From Arthrobacter sp. AFG7.2 (GTDB taxonomy: Bacteria; Actinomycetota; Actinomycetes; Actinomycetales; Micrococcaceae), in NCBI RefSeq assembly GCF_002892835.1, contig NZ_PJMB01000013.1, forward strand, positions 1 to 64,000: a DNA stretch of 64,000 nucleotides, written 5' to 3'. The position numbers and the translations under genes are program-made. The notes beneath the pieces are model-generated. The model was not told the DNA's origin, did no database searches, and was given only the letters and a program-made list of their open reading frames with translations. How positions within the stretch are numbered: position 1 is the first letter of the stretch; each line of letters opens with the position of its first letter. Shown here piece by piece: positions 16,069 through 24,783 of the stretch.

Positions 16069-16849
16069 ATGAGCGAGTTGGAGCGACTCCAACGACGCGC
16101 GTACGAACCGGGTGCCGACATTGCGGGGGATGCGGCGGCTATGGCCCGGCTCTCCCAATTGGAGGCCGCCCAACGCGAGCCGGATTCCGTTGTTGAAGCC
16201 CCCACCTCACCGTGGTGGCGCCGACGCCCCAGGTTGACGGTCCGCGGCAGCGCGGCGGCCCTCGCCCTGATTGGGGCCCTCGTCGCGTTTATATCGCAGC
16301 AGCTTGCTCCTTGGTCTACTCAAATCGAGACTGACACCTCGATGGCGACAATGCTGCCGACCGGGCCCGCTACGCAGGGACCTCCGGTGCTCACACCGGA
16401 CGACGTGCTCAGACCCCACTACGTGCTCGCATTAAAGTCGGTCGGGCTGACGCCGATAAGGCCGCAAGACCCGCACGGTACTCTCAACTGGCCAGGTCTT
16501 AATACCGGTGAGCTGGCGCGCAACGAGGACTTCCGGGGCCTCGGCGTATGGGGCGGCAAGTCTCGTCACGGCACGTCTGTGTGCTGGTTGCCCACCCCGG
16601 CCAGGGGTTCAGGGACGGTATCGGCGACGAAGCGTGTTCTCCTGAAGGCCTCAAGACCATCGCGGAGCTGATGTACAACGGTGACCCGGCGTACAGTATG
16701 GGTGATGTTTCACCGGCCTGCCACCCGGCAGTCTCATCCGATTCGTGCTCAAGGGTGACCACGTCGACGTGCACTTATACGTGACGGCCGCTGAACCCAA
16801 AGGCGTCGCAAGGCTAGCAGGGGCGCCCGCGCCATCCTCTAATGATTGA
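16069..16849 (+). pseudogene. single-TM protein with an extracellular domain, two frameshifts
   Basis: Translation starts at ATG 16069 behind AAGGAGG. Residues 1-50 are cytosolic and charged, a hydrophobic helix follows (GSAAALALIGALVAFISQQL), then an outer domain. Near 16580 the sense continues in another frame (VLVAHPGQGFRDGIGDEACS, then PEGLKTIAELMYNGDPAYS), and near 16720 in a third (SLIRFVLKGDHVDVHLYVT, then AAEPKG), ending at TGA 16847. Without the shifts it would be about 260 residues. Either two real frameshifts or sequencing errors explain this; its place among other decayed genes favours real decay. Function unknown. Confidence 0.6.
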
Positions 16850-17132
16850 TGAGTCGTCGTGGTCCCGTGGGAGAAGTCATGCACGCTCACATTGGGGAAG
16901 CACTTCCCCATGCGCACAAGGGCAGGCCAAGACCAGACACGCCCAGTTCAGCCAGAACCGCGGCAGCTTCTGCTGGTGTGTAACCAGGGCTTAGTCCTAC
17001 CATCCCCCCTTTTATATTAGCGGCCGAAATAGGGGGCACCGCGTACTTTCATCGCTTGTCGGCCGAGCGTAAAGTCTTACCACCTTGAGCTACCAGCCAG
17101 ACGCCACCGTGCAGGACGCAGAGGAAACAACG

Positions 17133-17993
17133 ATGAAAAACTTCAGCGCACGGGTCCGTTACGGAATGAAGACGGCATGTACGGTCCTGGTGGTCCTTGG
17201 ACTGGCTGCCACAGGAATGGCTCCGGTGTCAGCAACTCCGCCAAGCTCAGATAAGGACCGTCTGGGCAACGACGTTTCGTGGCCCCAGTGCAACAAGGAC
17301 CTTCCCGCCCCGCAAGCATTCGCGATCGTTGGCGTAACCGGCGGGCTGGCCAATAACACCAACCCTTGCCTTGAAGACCAACTCATTTGGGCCGCTGGCG
17401 CTACAGGGAGGTCCTCCCAGCCCGCAGTTGCTTTATACGTAAACACCGCCAACCCGGGGCATGAGGGCTCCTGGTGGCCGGCGTCCGACATCTACCCCCT
17501 TGAGGGGGGCGTAGAAGTCCCAAACCCCTACGGGGACTGCCGGGCGCCGTCTGGCGAACCTGAAGGCCCAGTGAACCTCGAATGCTCATACATTTACGGC
17601 TACGCGAAGGCTTATGACGACGCCTATATCCGAAACGTGCCAAATCCCGAAACCTATTTCTGGTGGCTGGATGTGGAAACAGGCAATAGCTGGCAAACCG
17701 GCGCAGACAACAGCACAGCCCTGAACCGGGCGACCCTTGAAGGGATGGTCAAGTACTTCAAGGACAACACTGCCGGTGTCGGGATCTACTCGACTAGCTC
17801 TCAATGGAAAACCATCGCCGGTACCGTCCCATCCGGCAGCCCCCTTACTGCGCTGCCGAGCTGGCTTGCAGGTGCCAAGACCCTGCGGGGAGCGAAGTCG
17901 AACTGTTCCCTGCCTGGCCTGACTCCTGGCAGCCCGGTGACAGTGACGCAGTATGTGTCGGCCGGACTCGATTACGACTACTCCTGCAAATAA
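17133..17993 (+). CDS. secreted protein, glycoside-hydrolase-like (TIM-barrel type)
   Basis: This 286-residue protein has an N-terminal Sec signal peptide (about residues 1-34, with MKTACTVLVVLGLAATGMAP and a cleavage site after VSA). The mature part begins GNDVSWPQC and contains FAIVGVTGG, YVNTANPG, TYFWWLDVETGNSW and GVGIYSTSSQWKTIAG. These resemble the GH25-like barrel fold of actinobacterial secreted proteins that have lost or changed the catalytic residues. ATG 17133 is preferred because of the AGAGGAAAC site and the signal peptide. Wall association is inferred; no transmembrane anchor follows. Confidence 0.7.
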   Translation: MKNFSARVRYGMKTACTVLVVLGLAATGMAPVSATPPSSDKDRLGNDVSWPQCNKDLPAPQAFAIVGVTGGLANNTNPCLEDQLIWAAGATGRSSQPAVALYVNTANPGHEGSWWPASDIYPLEGGVEVPNPYGDCRAPSGEPEGPVNLECSYIYGYAKAYDDAYIRNVPNPETYFWWLDVETGNSWQTGADNSTALNRATLEGMVKYFKDNTAGVGIYSTSSQWKTIAGTVPSGSPLTALPSWLAGAKTLRGAKSNCSLPGLTPGSPVTVTQYVSAGLDYDYSCK

Positions 17994-18023
17994 ACAGCAC
18001 CCTCTGATCCCAAGGAAACACCC

Positions 18024-18399
18024 ACCTGGCGACTCGGCACGCGCCCGCTGATCGCCTTAGGGGCGCTGGCTGGTACCCAGCGGCGGCGGGTTAGCATTAT
18101 GGCTGGAGTTGGCGAAGAAATCTTCTACCGGTACTGGCTACAGACACGCGCCGAAGCGTCGCTGGGCCGATGGGGCGGCATCGTGCTGGCCACACTTCTG
18201 TTCGCACTGATGCACGTCGGCTCGCGGACGAGCCTGGGTTTGGGGGTCGAGGTTGCCGCAGCGATCGTGGTCCAAGGCTCGTTCGGCCTGCTCCTCGCGT
18301 ACTTATGGGCCCGTTACCGCAACATTTGGCTTGCGATCATCACCCACGTTTTTGCAAACGGGTATGGGGGTCTTCCTTGTGTTGATCTCCGCAGGGTGA
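18024..18399 (+). pseudogene. CPBP-family intramembrane metalloprotease, truncated and frameshifted
   Basis: The frame contains GVGEEIFYRYWLQTR, i.e. the EExxxR motif of CPBP (CAAX/Abi) proteases, then LATLLFALMHVGS with the second-motif histidine (FxxxH) and ITHVFANGYG with the third-motif H. The N-terminal helices are missing, and near 18366 one extra G shifts the frame: the expected ending VFLVLISAG and TGA 18397 are in another frame. The longer open frame beyond 18400 is therefore spurious. The remaining catalytic motifs are intact but the protein is probably dead. Confidence 0.65.
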
Positions 18400-18581
18400 C
18401 TTACGTCGCCCCTCGGAACTGGACTGTGCTCGAATCAGTGGCAGGAATAGGGCAAGGACATCGCAATCAAGGCAATACTCGCGTCAGCTTATTGATCGGG
18501 AGTCTCAGAGGCAATCTGGTGCCTCCTCGGCCTGCTTCAAGGAACGTTAACAGAGCGTCGATGAGATGACGGTGGTGTTAC

Positions 18582-19061
18582 TTACCGCGCTACTCTTCGT
18601 AGGTCGAGGAACTTTGCCGAGTCGGGGTCTGTGTAGTAGTAGCTCAGATACTTCCGGTTGCCGACGTCCTTGACGTTGATCTCGTCTCCATCACCTCTGC
18701 CTTCGATGTTGATGATGACAAACGCCAACTGGGTCCCTGGGTTCCATTCCGTCGTCCAGGTGCCGGCGATGGTATCCGAGGTACCCCAATCCGGTGGGCC
18801 GCCGTACTTGCCGTCAAAGGTGGAGGGATAGAAGACGCGATCCGGAAGGTCTACGCCCACAAAAGTACCGTCGTTCTTCAATTCTAAAGTCCCGGTTCTC
18901 CCGCCTGGCCCTCCCGCTTCCCAGACACCGACAACTTGGGCAGCTTCGACGGGTTCAGTCGGCGGGTCACAGGCTGATAGCAGGAGGGTTACGGCAATCA
19001 GGAACGGCCATCCACGATGCAGTCCTATGGATCCGCGGATGCTCCGTGAGTCGGGCTGCAT
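18582..19061 (-). CDS. putative lipoprotein
   Basis: This 159-residue product has a signal sequence ending in lipobox LLLSAC (cysteine at residue 31), followed by a small domain with VVGVWEAGGPGGRTGTLELK, TIAGTWTTEWN and KYLSYYYTDPDSAKF. The pattern 'G.W......G.L.L...G.F' resembles small beta-barrel lipoproteins that bind or measure a ligand, but I cannot name a family. The downstream 360 bases carry two hairpins and no gene. Confidence 0.65.
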   Translation of the reverse strand: MQPDSRSIRGSIGLHRGWPFLIAVTLLLSACDPPTEPVEAAQVVGVWEAGGPGGRTGTLELKNDGTFVGVDLPDRVFYPSTFDGKYGGPPDWGTSDTIAGTWTTEWNPGTQLAFVIINIEGRGDGDEINVKDVGNRKYLSYYYTDPDSAKFLDLRRVAR

Positions 19062-19237
19062 GGTCTCGTGCCTCTCTGGAGTCCGGGCTGAGTGCTGCAG
19101 CCCTCAACGTGTATCACCCGAGTACATGGATAAGCCAGAGCCGATTCTTCGTTTGGCCCGCCACAGATCACCGAACCTCTTTTCCGCTTGGGGAGGAAGA
19201 TGGTCGCCGACGCATCTTACTAGTTCAACAACCCAGC

Positions 19238-19298
19238 GTCTTGAAAAACAAAAGCTTTTCAAGACACTGTTCCCGGCCGCAAGAGGGTTTGCGGCCGG
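19238..19298. terminator. two consecutive hairpins downstream of the glutaminase gene
   Basis: Arms GTCTTGAAAA (19238-19247) and TTTTCAAGAC (19256-19265) form one stem; CCGGCCGCAA (19273-19282) and TTGCGGCCGG (19289-19298) form a second. They lie 3' of the minus-strand glutaminase gene. The first stem has A/T-rich ends but neither is followed by a clean T run, so rho-independent termination is likely but unproved. The rest of 19062-19424 holds no supported gene. Confidence 0.5.
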
Positions 19299-19424
19299 CG
19301 GAGAAAGCCGAGCACCCCCGTTATCACGAGCTAGCGAACCGAGGCAGGCCGCGACTGGGACGGCGCGTGGATCGATGCCGTAGTGATGAATATGCTCCCG
19401 TCCCGGCGCCGATAGTGACAGGAA

Positions 19425-21239
19425 TCAGTCCCGGATCCGTACTGCCGTTTCCCTGAGATAAAGGTCCACCCGGGTGTAGGCGTCTCGGGTCAGGGCTTTC
19501 CACAATTCGAGCGCAAGCCGCTCATCCTCCGACTCCAATCGCGATATCGCATCTGCTGTGAGGAGTTTGATGGTGACCTTCCCTGTGGCCCTAACCGTGG
19601 TTTCCTGCCGATCATCGCTGCCCAGCGCAAGTTCTCCGAAGGTCATCCCTGCGCTCAGCGTAGTCAGTTTCACCCGATGCCCGGTGGGACCGATCACCGA
19701 CGTGGTGACGCCGCCGGACAGGATGAAGAACACCCCACCAAAGGATTGACCGATGCGGCGGATGACATCGCCGTCGTTATAGGTTCGGTCTTCCATCCGG
19801 TCGGCAAGCTTTTGGATGTCCTCATCGCTGAGCGGACTCAGGGCGGGGCACTGCGAGATGGTGACCCGACTCGGCAAATCCAGTTCGGTGCCGTAGGCCT
19901 TGATGAGCCGGTTCTCGCACCATTCGACAGCTGCCGTCCGTGTGTCAAAAGTCGGGACGGCACGGTCGACGTCCCGGAAAGCATCGGCGAGCGTACCTTC
20001 CGCATCTATCAGCACCAGCTCCCGGCCGTCAGCGACGAGGTTCTCACGAACCTCGGCAAGGAGGCGCATCGATACGTCGGCAACCTCGTCCACACGACGC
20101 AAGTCGAGGATGATGAGTTCCACCTCATCGTTCAGAGTGCTCAATTCCCGGACCATCGATTCCGTGCCGGCGAAAAGGAGGTCGCCGTTCAGCTCAACTA
20201 CACGGGCGCGGTGACCATGGTCGCGGAGGAGATCCATAGCCTCGTCACTACGCCGGATACCCGAGGGAGCAGCCGAAATGTCGTAGCTCGAGCGAATTGC
20301 GGACTTGCCGACACGTGCCGCGCGGACAAAATGGAGCTCCATATCCTGCGAAAGCCGCTGGCTCGTTGCCATGCCGCGCACGCTGCTGCCGTGCTCGTCG
20401 AGCGGCGGGGAATAGACGGCCAAGCCCACCTGTCCGGGGAGTACGGAGATGGTCCCGCCCCCGACTCCACTCTTCGCAGGCATCCCGACGGTACTGATCC
20501 AGGATCCGGCGTCGTCGTACATTCCGCAGGTGGTCATGACCGAGAGGACCCGCTCCACCGGCAAGATTTCCATCACCTGTTTCCCGGTCCTGGGGTTCCG
20601 GCCGCTGTTGGCAAGGGTTGCCGCCATGAGGGCGAGGTCCAAACAGTTCACCAGGACGGAACACTGGCGGAAATAGTCTTCGATGACCGGCACCGGGTCA
20701 TTCTCGATGATGTTGAAGGACCGCAACAGGTATGCCAATGCCCGGTTCCGGTGACCATGCTCCAGCTCAGAGGCGAAGATCTCCTCGTCAATGGACAGTT
20801 CTCTTCCTGCGAAAGCCGAGTACGTGTTGACGATGCGCTTGATCCGGGTGTTGCCGCCCGACGCTTTGATCAGAGAGGTGGCGGTGAGGGCACCGGCGTT
20901 GATCATTGCGTTAGCCGGCCGTCCTGTCCCTTCGGCGAGGGAGATCTCGTTGAAGGAATCCCCCGAAGGCTCGACGTCAACCTTCTCGTCCACCTTGTCC
21001 AGGCCAAGGTCCGCCAGTGCCAGACCGTAGGTGAAGGGCTTAGAGATGGACTGGATGCTGAACTCTTCCCGGGTGTCCCCGATCTCGTAGATATACCCGT
21101 CCACTGTTGTGAGGCAGATCCCGAAGTTGTCAGGGTTGACGTTCGCCATGGCCGGAATAGTGCTGTACGGCTTTCCGTCCTTCAGTTCCGAAATCTCCCG
21201 ATGAATCCGTGCGAGGTAGCCTTCAATTGGAGATTCCAT
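19425..21239 (-). CDS. glsA: glutaminase with C-terminal STAS and cyclic-nucleotide-binding domains
   Basis: This 604-residue protein hydrolyses L-glutamine to glutamate and ammonia. The serine-beta-lactamase-like glutaminase domain covers about residues 1-300, with S64-x-x-K67 (SIQSISKPF), RPANAMINAGA and KSGVGGGTI. A STAS domain follows (about 330-430, with DLLFAGTESMVRELS and LIILDLRRVDEVAD), then a CRP-type cyclic-nucleotide-binding fold (about 470-590, with GDVIRRIGQSFGGVFFILSG and GMTFGELAL). The fusion, known in Actinobacteria, suggests allosteric control by a nucleotide and by a regulatory partner. The start ATG 21239 begins the normal N-terminus. The gene stands alone. Confidence 0.9.
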   Translation of the reverse strand: MESPIEGYLARIHREISELKDGKPYSTIPAMANVNPDNFGICLTTVDGYIYEIGDTREEFSIQSISKPFTYGLALADLGLDKVDEKVDVEPSGDSFNEISLAEGTGRPANAMINAGALTATSLIKASGGNTRIKRIVNTYSAFAGRELSIDEEIFASELEHGHRNRALAYLLRSFNIIENDPVPVIEDYFRQCSVLVNCLDLALMAATLANSGRNPRTGKQVMEILPVERVLSVMTTCGMYDDAGSWISTVGMPAKSGVGGGTISVLPGQVGLAVYSPPLDEHGSSVRGMATSQRLSQDMELHFVRAARVGKSAIRSSYDISAAPSGIRRSDEAMDLLRDHGHRARVVELNGDLLFAGTESMVRELSTLNDEVELIILDLRRVDEVADVSMRLLAEVRENLVADGRELVLIDAEGTLADAFRDVDRAVPTFDTRTAAVEWCENRLIKAYGTELDLPSRVTISQCPALSPLSDEDIQKLADRMEDRTYNDGDVIRRIGQSFGGVFFILSGGVTTSVIGPTGHRVKLTTLSAGMTFGELALGSDDRQETTVRATGKVTIKLLTADAISRLESEDERLALELWKALTRDAYTRVDLYLRETAVRIRD

Positions 21240-21319
21240 AGGAGCAACACTATGGGGAGGTCTCCGCGGTGCTCAATTCCGTATCAGGCAGCGCTTCCTA
21301 TGCGATGAACAGACACGCA

Positions 21320-21385
21320 TGAACAACCAACCGGACCGCGCCCACAGCGGCCTAAGACCCGGAGTGAAAAAACCGGGGCAGTGCA
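21320..21385 (+). mobile_element. remnant of an IS3-family right end
   Basis: This stretch aligns base by base, with a few changes, to 32-98: both carry CAACCGG.CCGCGC.CA, then GCGGCCTAAGACC, a short AA-rich spacer, and CCGGGGCAGT. The transposase reading frame is disrupted, so only the terminal scar remains. It is in the same orientation as the end at position 1 and lies at the junction where core-like genes begin. Confidence 0.65.
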
Positions 21386-21479
21386 CTTTGGGTAGCTGCA
21401 GCATCGAGCGCTGAGGTTTTAGGTTCGGACGCGCTGCCAATTTGACCTTGTACCTACTAGAGGCTTCATCGTTGATTGC

Positions 21480-22334
21480 ATGACCAAGCAACCCGTTCTC
21501 TCAATCGGGGACTTCACTCAGATGTCCACTCTGTCCGCGCAGACCTTGCGCTATTACCACCTTCAGGGTCTGTTGGTTCCAGCCGAAGTCGACGAGAACA
21601 CCGGGTACCGCGGGTATACCTTCGATCAAATACACCATGCTCTTCTGATCGTGGCGCTGCGCCGGGCCGCGGTAAGCATCCGTGACATTCGCGTCATCCT
21701 GAACGCCCCTGATCTACTACCTGGAGTTCTCAGCGAGCACCAGGCCATGCTCGACCGTCAACGCAGCCACGAAGATCGTGCGATGGCGGAAGCCTGGCAA
21801 CTTGCCAAAGGATGGCCGATCGCCGATGTCCGGGACAGGGATCCAGGCACAGCCATTACGAGGCGAATACCCGGGGAAGAAGTTGAGCCGGACGACCCAC
21901 TGCCGCAGCGGATACGCACGGAAGCGTACGCGCTGCAACGCGAGCTCGTCGACGCAGGCGTGGAAACCACCGGATTGCCCTGGTGCCGATACGCACTCCA
22001 AACCCCCGAGGACAAAGCAAAAATAGTGATGCCTCAAGGCCCGGATTGGATCGTCGCAGTAGACCTTTCCCGGCCCGAGGATGCCACACACCCATTACCC
22101 TCCAGCCATGCCCTCCACAGCTGCTCGAATCGCCGGGAACTTGTCGTTCACCTACCGGCCAAACCCACGATGGTGGCTTATGCCGCTGCGATCGAAAACC
22201 TCACCAAAACATGCCGGGATCAGGACCTGGTGCCTGACTTCAATCAGCTCCGTTACGGCCTGGCACATACCCACATCGAACTCGCTCTGGCAGTCACTCC
22301 GCTTGATCAGATCGACCCGGCCGATCCCGTCTGA
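21480..22334 (+). CDS. MerR-family transcriptional regulator with GyrI-like effector domain
   Basis: This 284-residue protein has an N-terminal MerR winged helix (residues 7-75: SIGDFTQMSTLSAQTLRYYH, then GYRGYTFDQIHHALLI). A helix with QAMLDRQRSHEDRAM links it to a C-terminal domain (about 130-280) resembling GyrI/BmrR-type small-molecule-binding regions. Such regulators bend promoters with long spacers and activate efflux or detoxification genes. ATG 21480 starts the canonical domain. The next gene, 28 bases downstream on the same strand, is an MDMPI-type protein, so co-transcription is likely. Confidence 0.8.
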   Translation: MTKQPVLSIGDFTQMSTLSAQTLRYYHLQGLLVPAEVDENTGYRGYTFDQIHHALLIVALRRAAVSIRDIRVILNAPDLLPGVLSEHQAMLDRQRSHEDRAMAEAWQLAKGWPIADVRDRDPGTAITRRIPGEEVEPDDPLPQRIRTEAYALQRELVDAGVETTGLPWCRYALQTPEDKAKIVMPQGPDWIVAVDLSRPEDATHPLPSSHALHSCSNRRELVVHLPAKPTMVAYAAAIENLTKTCRDQDLVPDFNQLRYGLAHTHIELALAVTPLDQIDPADPV

Positions 22335-22362
22335 CAGGTATTGCCCGTGAATCGCGTCAACG

Positions 22363-23061
22363 ATGAGAAGTATCCTGAGCGATATGACGGGATGGCAGAA
22401 CGACCACCTATGGGCGCTGGCACACGCCGAGCGCAAAGCTCTAGCAGAGGACCTGTCGAACCTCAGCGCGGAGCAGTGGCAGCAACGCACTCTGTGCGGG
22501 CAATGGAACGTCGAGCAGGTCGTCGCTCACCTTACCGCCGCAGCCAGCCTGAATCAGTGGCAGTGGCTGCGCAGCATCCTCGGCGCACGTTTCCGTCCCG
22601 ACGTGCATAACCAGCGCCGACTGGCCGAGCACCGCGGCAAGACTCCAGAAGAAACACTCGACCGTTTCCGCGCCGTCATCAGGAGCACCAAGGCCCCCTC
22701 AGGACACACCCCGGCCTACCTTGGCGAGGTCGTCGTGCACGCCCAAGACATCCGCCAGCCTCTGGGGCTTCCCCGCGCGCCGAGCATAGAGGCGCTGACA
22801 CCCGTTGCCGGATTTTTTGCACGGCGCGACTTTACCGTTGCCAGCCGTACCCACGTGGCCGGCCTGCAAGTGCGCGCAGACGACGGGGGCTTCGCTGCGG
22901 GCACCGGCCCTCTGGTCACCGGGCCGACCCTCGCTCTGGTGATGAGTATGGCTGGCCGCGAGTCTTACCTTTACCAGCTCCACGGCCCAGGTGCGGCAAC
23001 CCTCCGGTCGCGCCTGCAGGGCACCGCAACCCGAGCCGCCACTGACCAAGACCCCAAATAA
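22363..23061 (+). CDS. maleylpyruvate isomerase-like (MDMPI) family protein, mycothiol-dependent type
   Basis: This 232-residue protein has the DinB/MDMPI N-terminal four-helix pattern: HLWALAHAERKALAEDLSNL, TLCGQWNVEQVVAHL (the W..V..HL metal histidine) and YLGEVVVHAQDIRQ with a second histidine. These fit the divalent-metal site of mycothiol-dependent thiol transferases. The substrate is unknown. ATG 22363 and ATG 22384 (MTGWQND) are both possible; the second fits the usual short N-terminus better. It follows the MerR gene closely and may be its target. Confidence 0.8.
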   Translation: MRSILSDMTGWQNDHLWALAHAERKALAEDLSNLSAEQWQQRTLCGQWNVEQVVAHLTAAASLNQWQWLRSILGARFRPDVHNQRRLAEHRGKTPEETLDRFRAVIRSTKAPSGHTPAYLGEVVVHAQDIRQPLGLPRAPSIEALTPVAGFFARRDFTVASRTHVAGLQVRADDGGFAAGTGPLVTGPTLALVMSMAGRESYLYQLHGPGAATLRSRLQGTATRAATDQDPK

Positions 23062-23188
23062 GCGTAAACGCTCCAGTTCCAACTCCTGGTGCTCGAGGCC
23101 CTTCGCGCTATCGTTCTCCTTAACGAAAACGCCCTGCGCTGCCAGCCAGGGCCACAGAGCTGCACAAACTCGATACCGGAGGCCTTGC

Positions 23189-24076
23189 ATGGGTGACGGA
23201 CTGACAAGCGGACCGTTGGAGCGCCTGTTCACAGGCTCGGCGTGGGCGGAAGGGCCGGTTTGGGTCCCGTCGTCGCAGACGGTGCGCTGGAGCGATATCC
23301 CCAACAACCGCATCATGGAGTTCGACGCGGCCACCGGAGTGACCAAGGATTACGCGGTGGGGGTCGGGTTTACCAACGGCCGGACCCTGGACGCCGACGG
23401 AAGTGTTGTGCAATGCAGCCACGGTGGCCGCCGCGTGGAGCGGGACCACGCGGGAACTGTGACGGAGCTGGTTGATTCCTTCCAGGGGCGGCGGCTGAAC
23501 TCACCCAATGACGTTGTGGTTGCCCGCGACTCCAGTGTCTGGTTTACGGATCCGCCCTACGGGATCCTCCCGGGAACCGATCAAGGCTATGAGGGTGAGC
23601 AGGAGTACGGGGGCTGCTATGTCTTCCGTTTCGAGCCTGCCTCGGACAGCCTCACTGCTGTGATTACTGACCTCGTGTATCCGAACGGGCTGGCGTTCTC
23701 GCCGGACGAATCGGTCCTCTACGTTACGGACACGGCGGGTCCGGACCGCGGCGTCCCGCTCAGGATCGTCGCCTACGATGTGCGCGGCGGCGTGTGCAGC
23801 CCCAGCGGACTCACCCTCGAACTCGGCGAAGGCCACCCGGCCGACGGCCTGCGGGTGGACGTGCAAGGCAGGATCTGGACGTCTGCCGGGAACTCAATCC
23901 GGGTCTATTCCCCGTCCTTCCAACTCCTGGACACTATCGAGGTGCCGGAAAAAGTATCAAACCTCTGTTTTGGAGGTCCGGACGGGCAGGACCTGTACAT
24001 CACCGCGAGCACCAGCCTCTACCGTATCCGCTCCACCACCCGGGACGCAGCCGCCCGCGGCACCATAGCGCTTTAG
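23189..24076 (+). CDS. SMP-30/gluconolactonase family protein
   Basis: This 295-residue protein is a six-bladed propeller of the SMP-30/LRE family: FTGSAWAEGPVWVPSSQTV (first metal-ligand Glu), RLNSPNDVVVARDSSVWFTD (Asn/Asp site), YPNGLAFSPDESVLYVTDT and GHPADGLRVDVQGRIWTSAG (Asp). Family members hydrolyse sugar lactones or organophosphates with Ca or Zn. ATG 23189 has GGAGG upstream and matches the normal N-terminus; the open frame upstream is not used. The stop (TAG) overlaps the stop of the convergent reductase gene by four bases. Confidence 0.85.
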   Translation: MGDGLTSGPLERLFTGSAWAEGPVWVPSSQTVRWSDIPNNRIMEFDAATGVTKDYAVGVGFTNGRTLDADGSVVQCSHGGRRVERDHAGTVTELVDSFQGRRLNSPNDVVVARDSSVWFTDPPYGILPGTDQGYEGEQEYGGCYVFRFEPASDSLTAVITDLVYPNGLAFSPDESVLYVTDTAGPDRGVPLRIVAYDVRGGVCSPSGLTLELGEGHPADGLRVDVQGRIWTSAGNSIRVYSPSFQLLDTIEVPEKVSNLCFGGPDGQDLYITASTSLYRIRSTTRDAAARGTIAL

Positions 24077-24669
24077 CGGATCACCCGGCAGCGCAGGTGC
24101 GTCACCAACCTGGTACCGCTTGCCTCCGTCTGTTCGAGCTTCAGGTTCCCGACGCCGTCAAAAAGCCGTTCGCCCGATCCCAGAAGCACCGGGGCGATGT
24201 GGAGCCGCAGCTCGTCAATCAGCCCCGCCGCCAGGTACTGTCGTGCAGTCTCTGCACCGCCCGCTATCGCCACGTCCTCTCCGCCCGCAGCTTCCCGCGC
24301 CTGATCCAGCGCCGACCGGATGCCGTCACTGACAAAGGTGAACGTGGTGCCGCCCTCCATCTGAAGGGGAGGCCGTGGATGGTGAGTGAGGACAAAAACG
24401 GGGGCGTGGTACGGCGGGTCTACACCCCACCACCCATGCCAGTCCTCGGCCCACGTTCCGGGACCGGGGCCGGCGAACATGTTCCGGCCCATGATGTAGG
24501 CGCGGGAGGAAAGGATGCCCTCAATCGCTGTCGCATTGGCCTCTGGCTCCTCGAACATCCACCGGTGCAGGTCCTCGCCGCCTTCACCCAGGGGAGCGGA
24601 GCGGCTCTGGTTCGGGCCGGCGACAAATCCATCCAGGGACACGGTGATGTCACAGGTAACGCTGTTCAT
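24073..24669 (-). CDS. dihydrofolate-reductase-family protein (RibD C-terminal type)
   Basis: This 198-residue protein has the RibD_C/DHFR-like fold: VTCDITVSLDGFVAGPNQS at the N-terminus, SRAYIMGRNMFAG, VFVLTHHPRPPL and DVAIAGGAETARQYLAAGLI (the GG nucleotide-binding turn), then DELRLHIAPVLLGSGERLF. It probably reduces a small molecule with NADPH; the substrate is unknown. ATG 24669 has GGAAGGAAA ahead and begins the family N-terminus. A paralogue lies at 42223-42780. Confidence 0.85.
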   Translation of the reverse strand: MNSVTCDITVSLDGFVAGPNQSRSAPLGEGGEDLHRWMFEEPEANATAIEGILSSRAYIMGRNMFAGPGPGTWAEDWHGWWGVDPPYHAPVFVLTHHPRPPLQMEGGTTFTFVSDGIRSALDQAREAAGGEDVAIAGGAETARQYLAAGLIDELRLHIAPVLLGSGERLFDGVGNLKLEQTEASGTRLVTHLRCRVIR

Positions 24670-24783
24670 GGCTTTCCTTCCCTGTCCGCGCGAACACCGC
24701 AACCGGCGCTCAGTGGCGATACTGGCACACCGACGGTGCCGGCAACACCCCCTTATGCCCGGGACCGGGGCAAACTTATAGGC

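Noticed and set aside
18400..18569. C-terminal extension of the CPBP frame
   Set aside because: It arises only after a one-base insertion; the natural end (VFLVLISAG and TGA 18397) is in another frame.
19677..21308. Plus-strand frame of 543 codons opposite the glutaminase gene
   Set aside because: Antisense shadow; the glutaminase-STAS-cNMP protein on the minus strand is clear.
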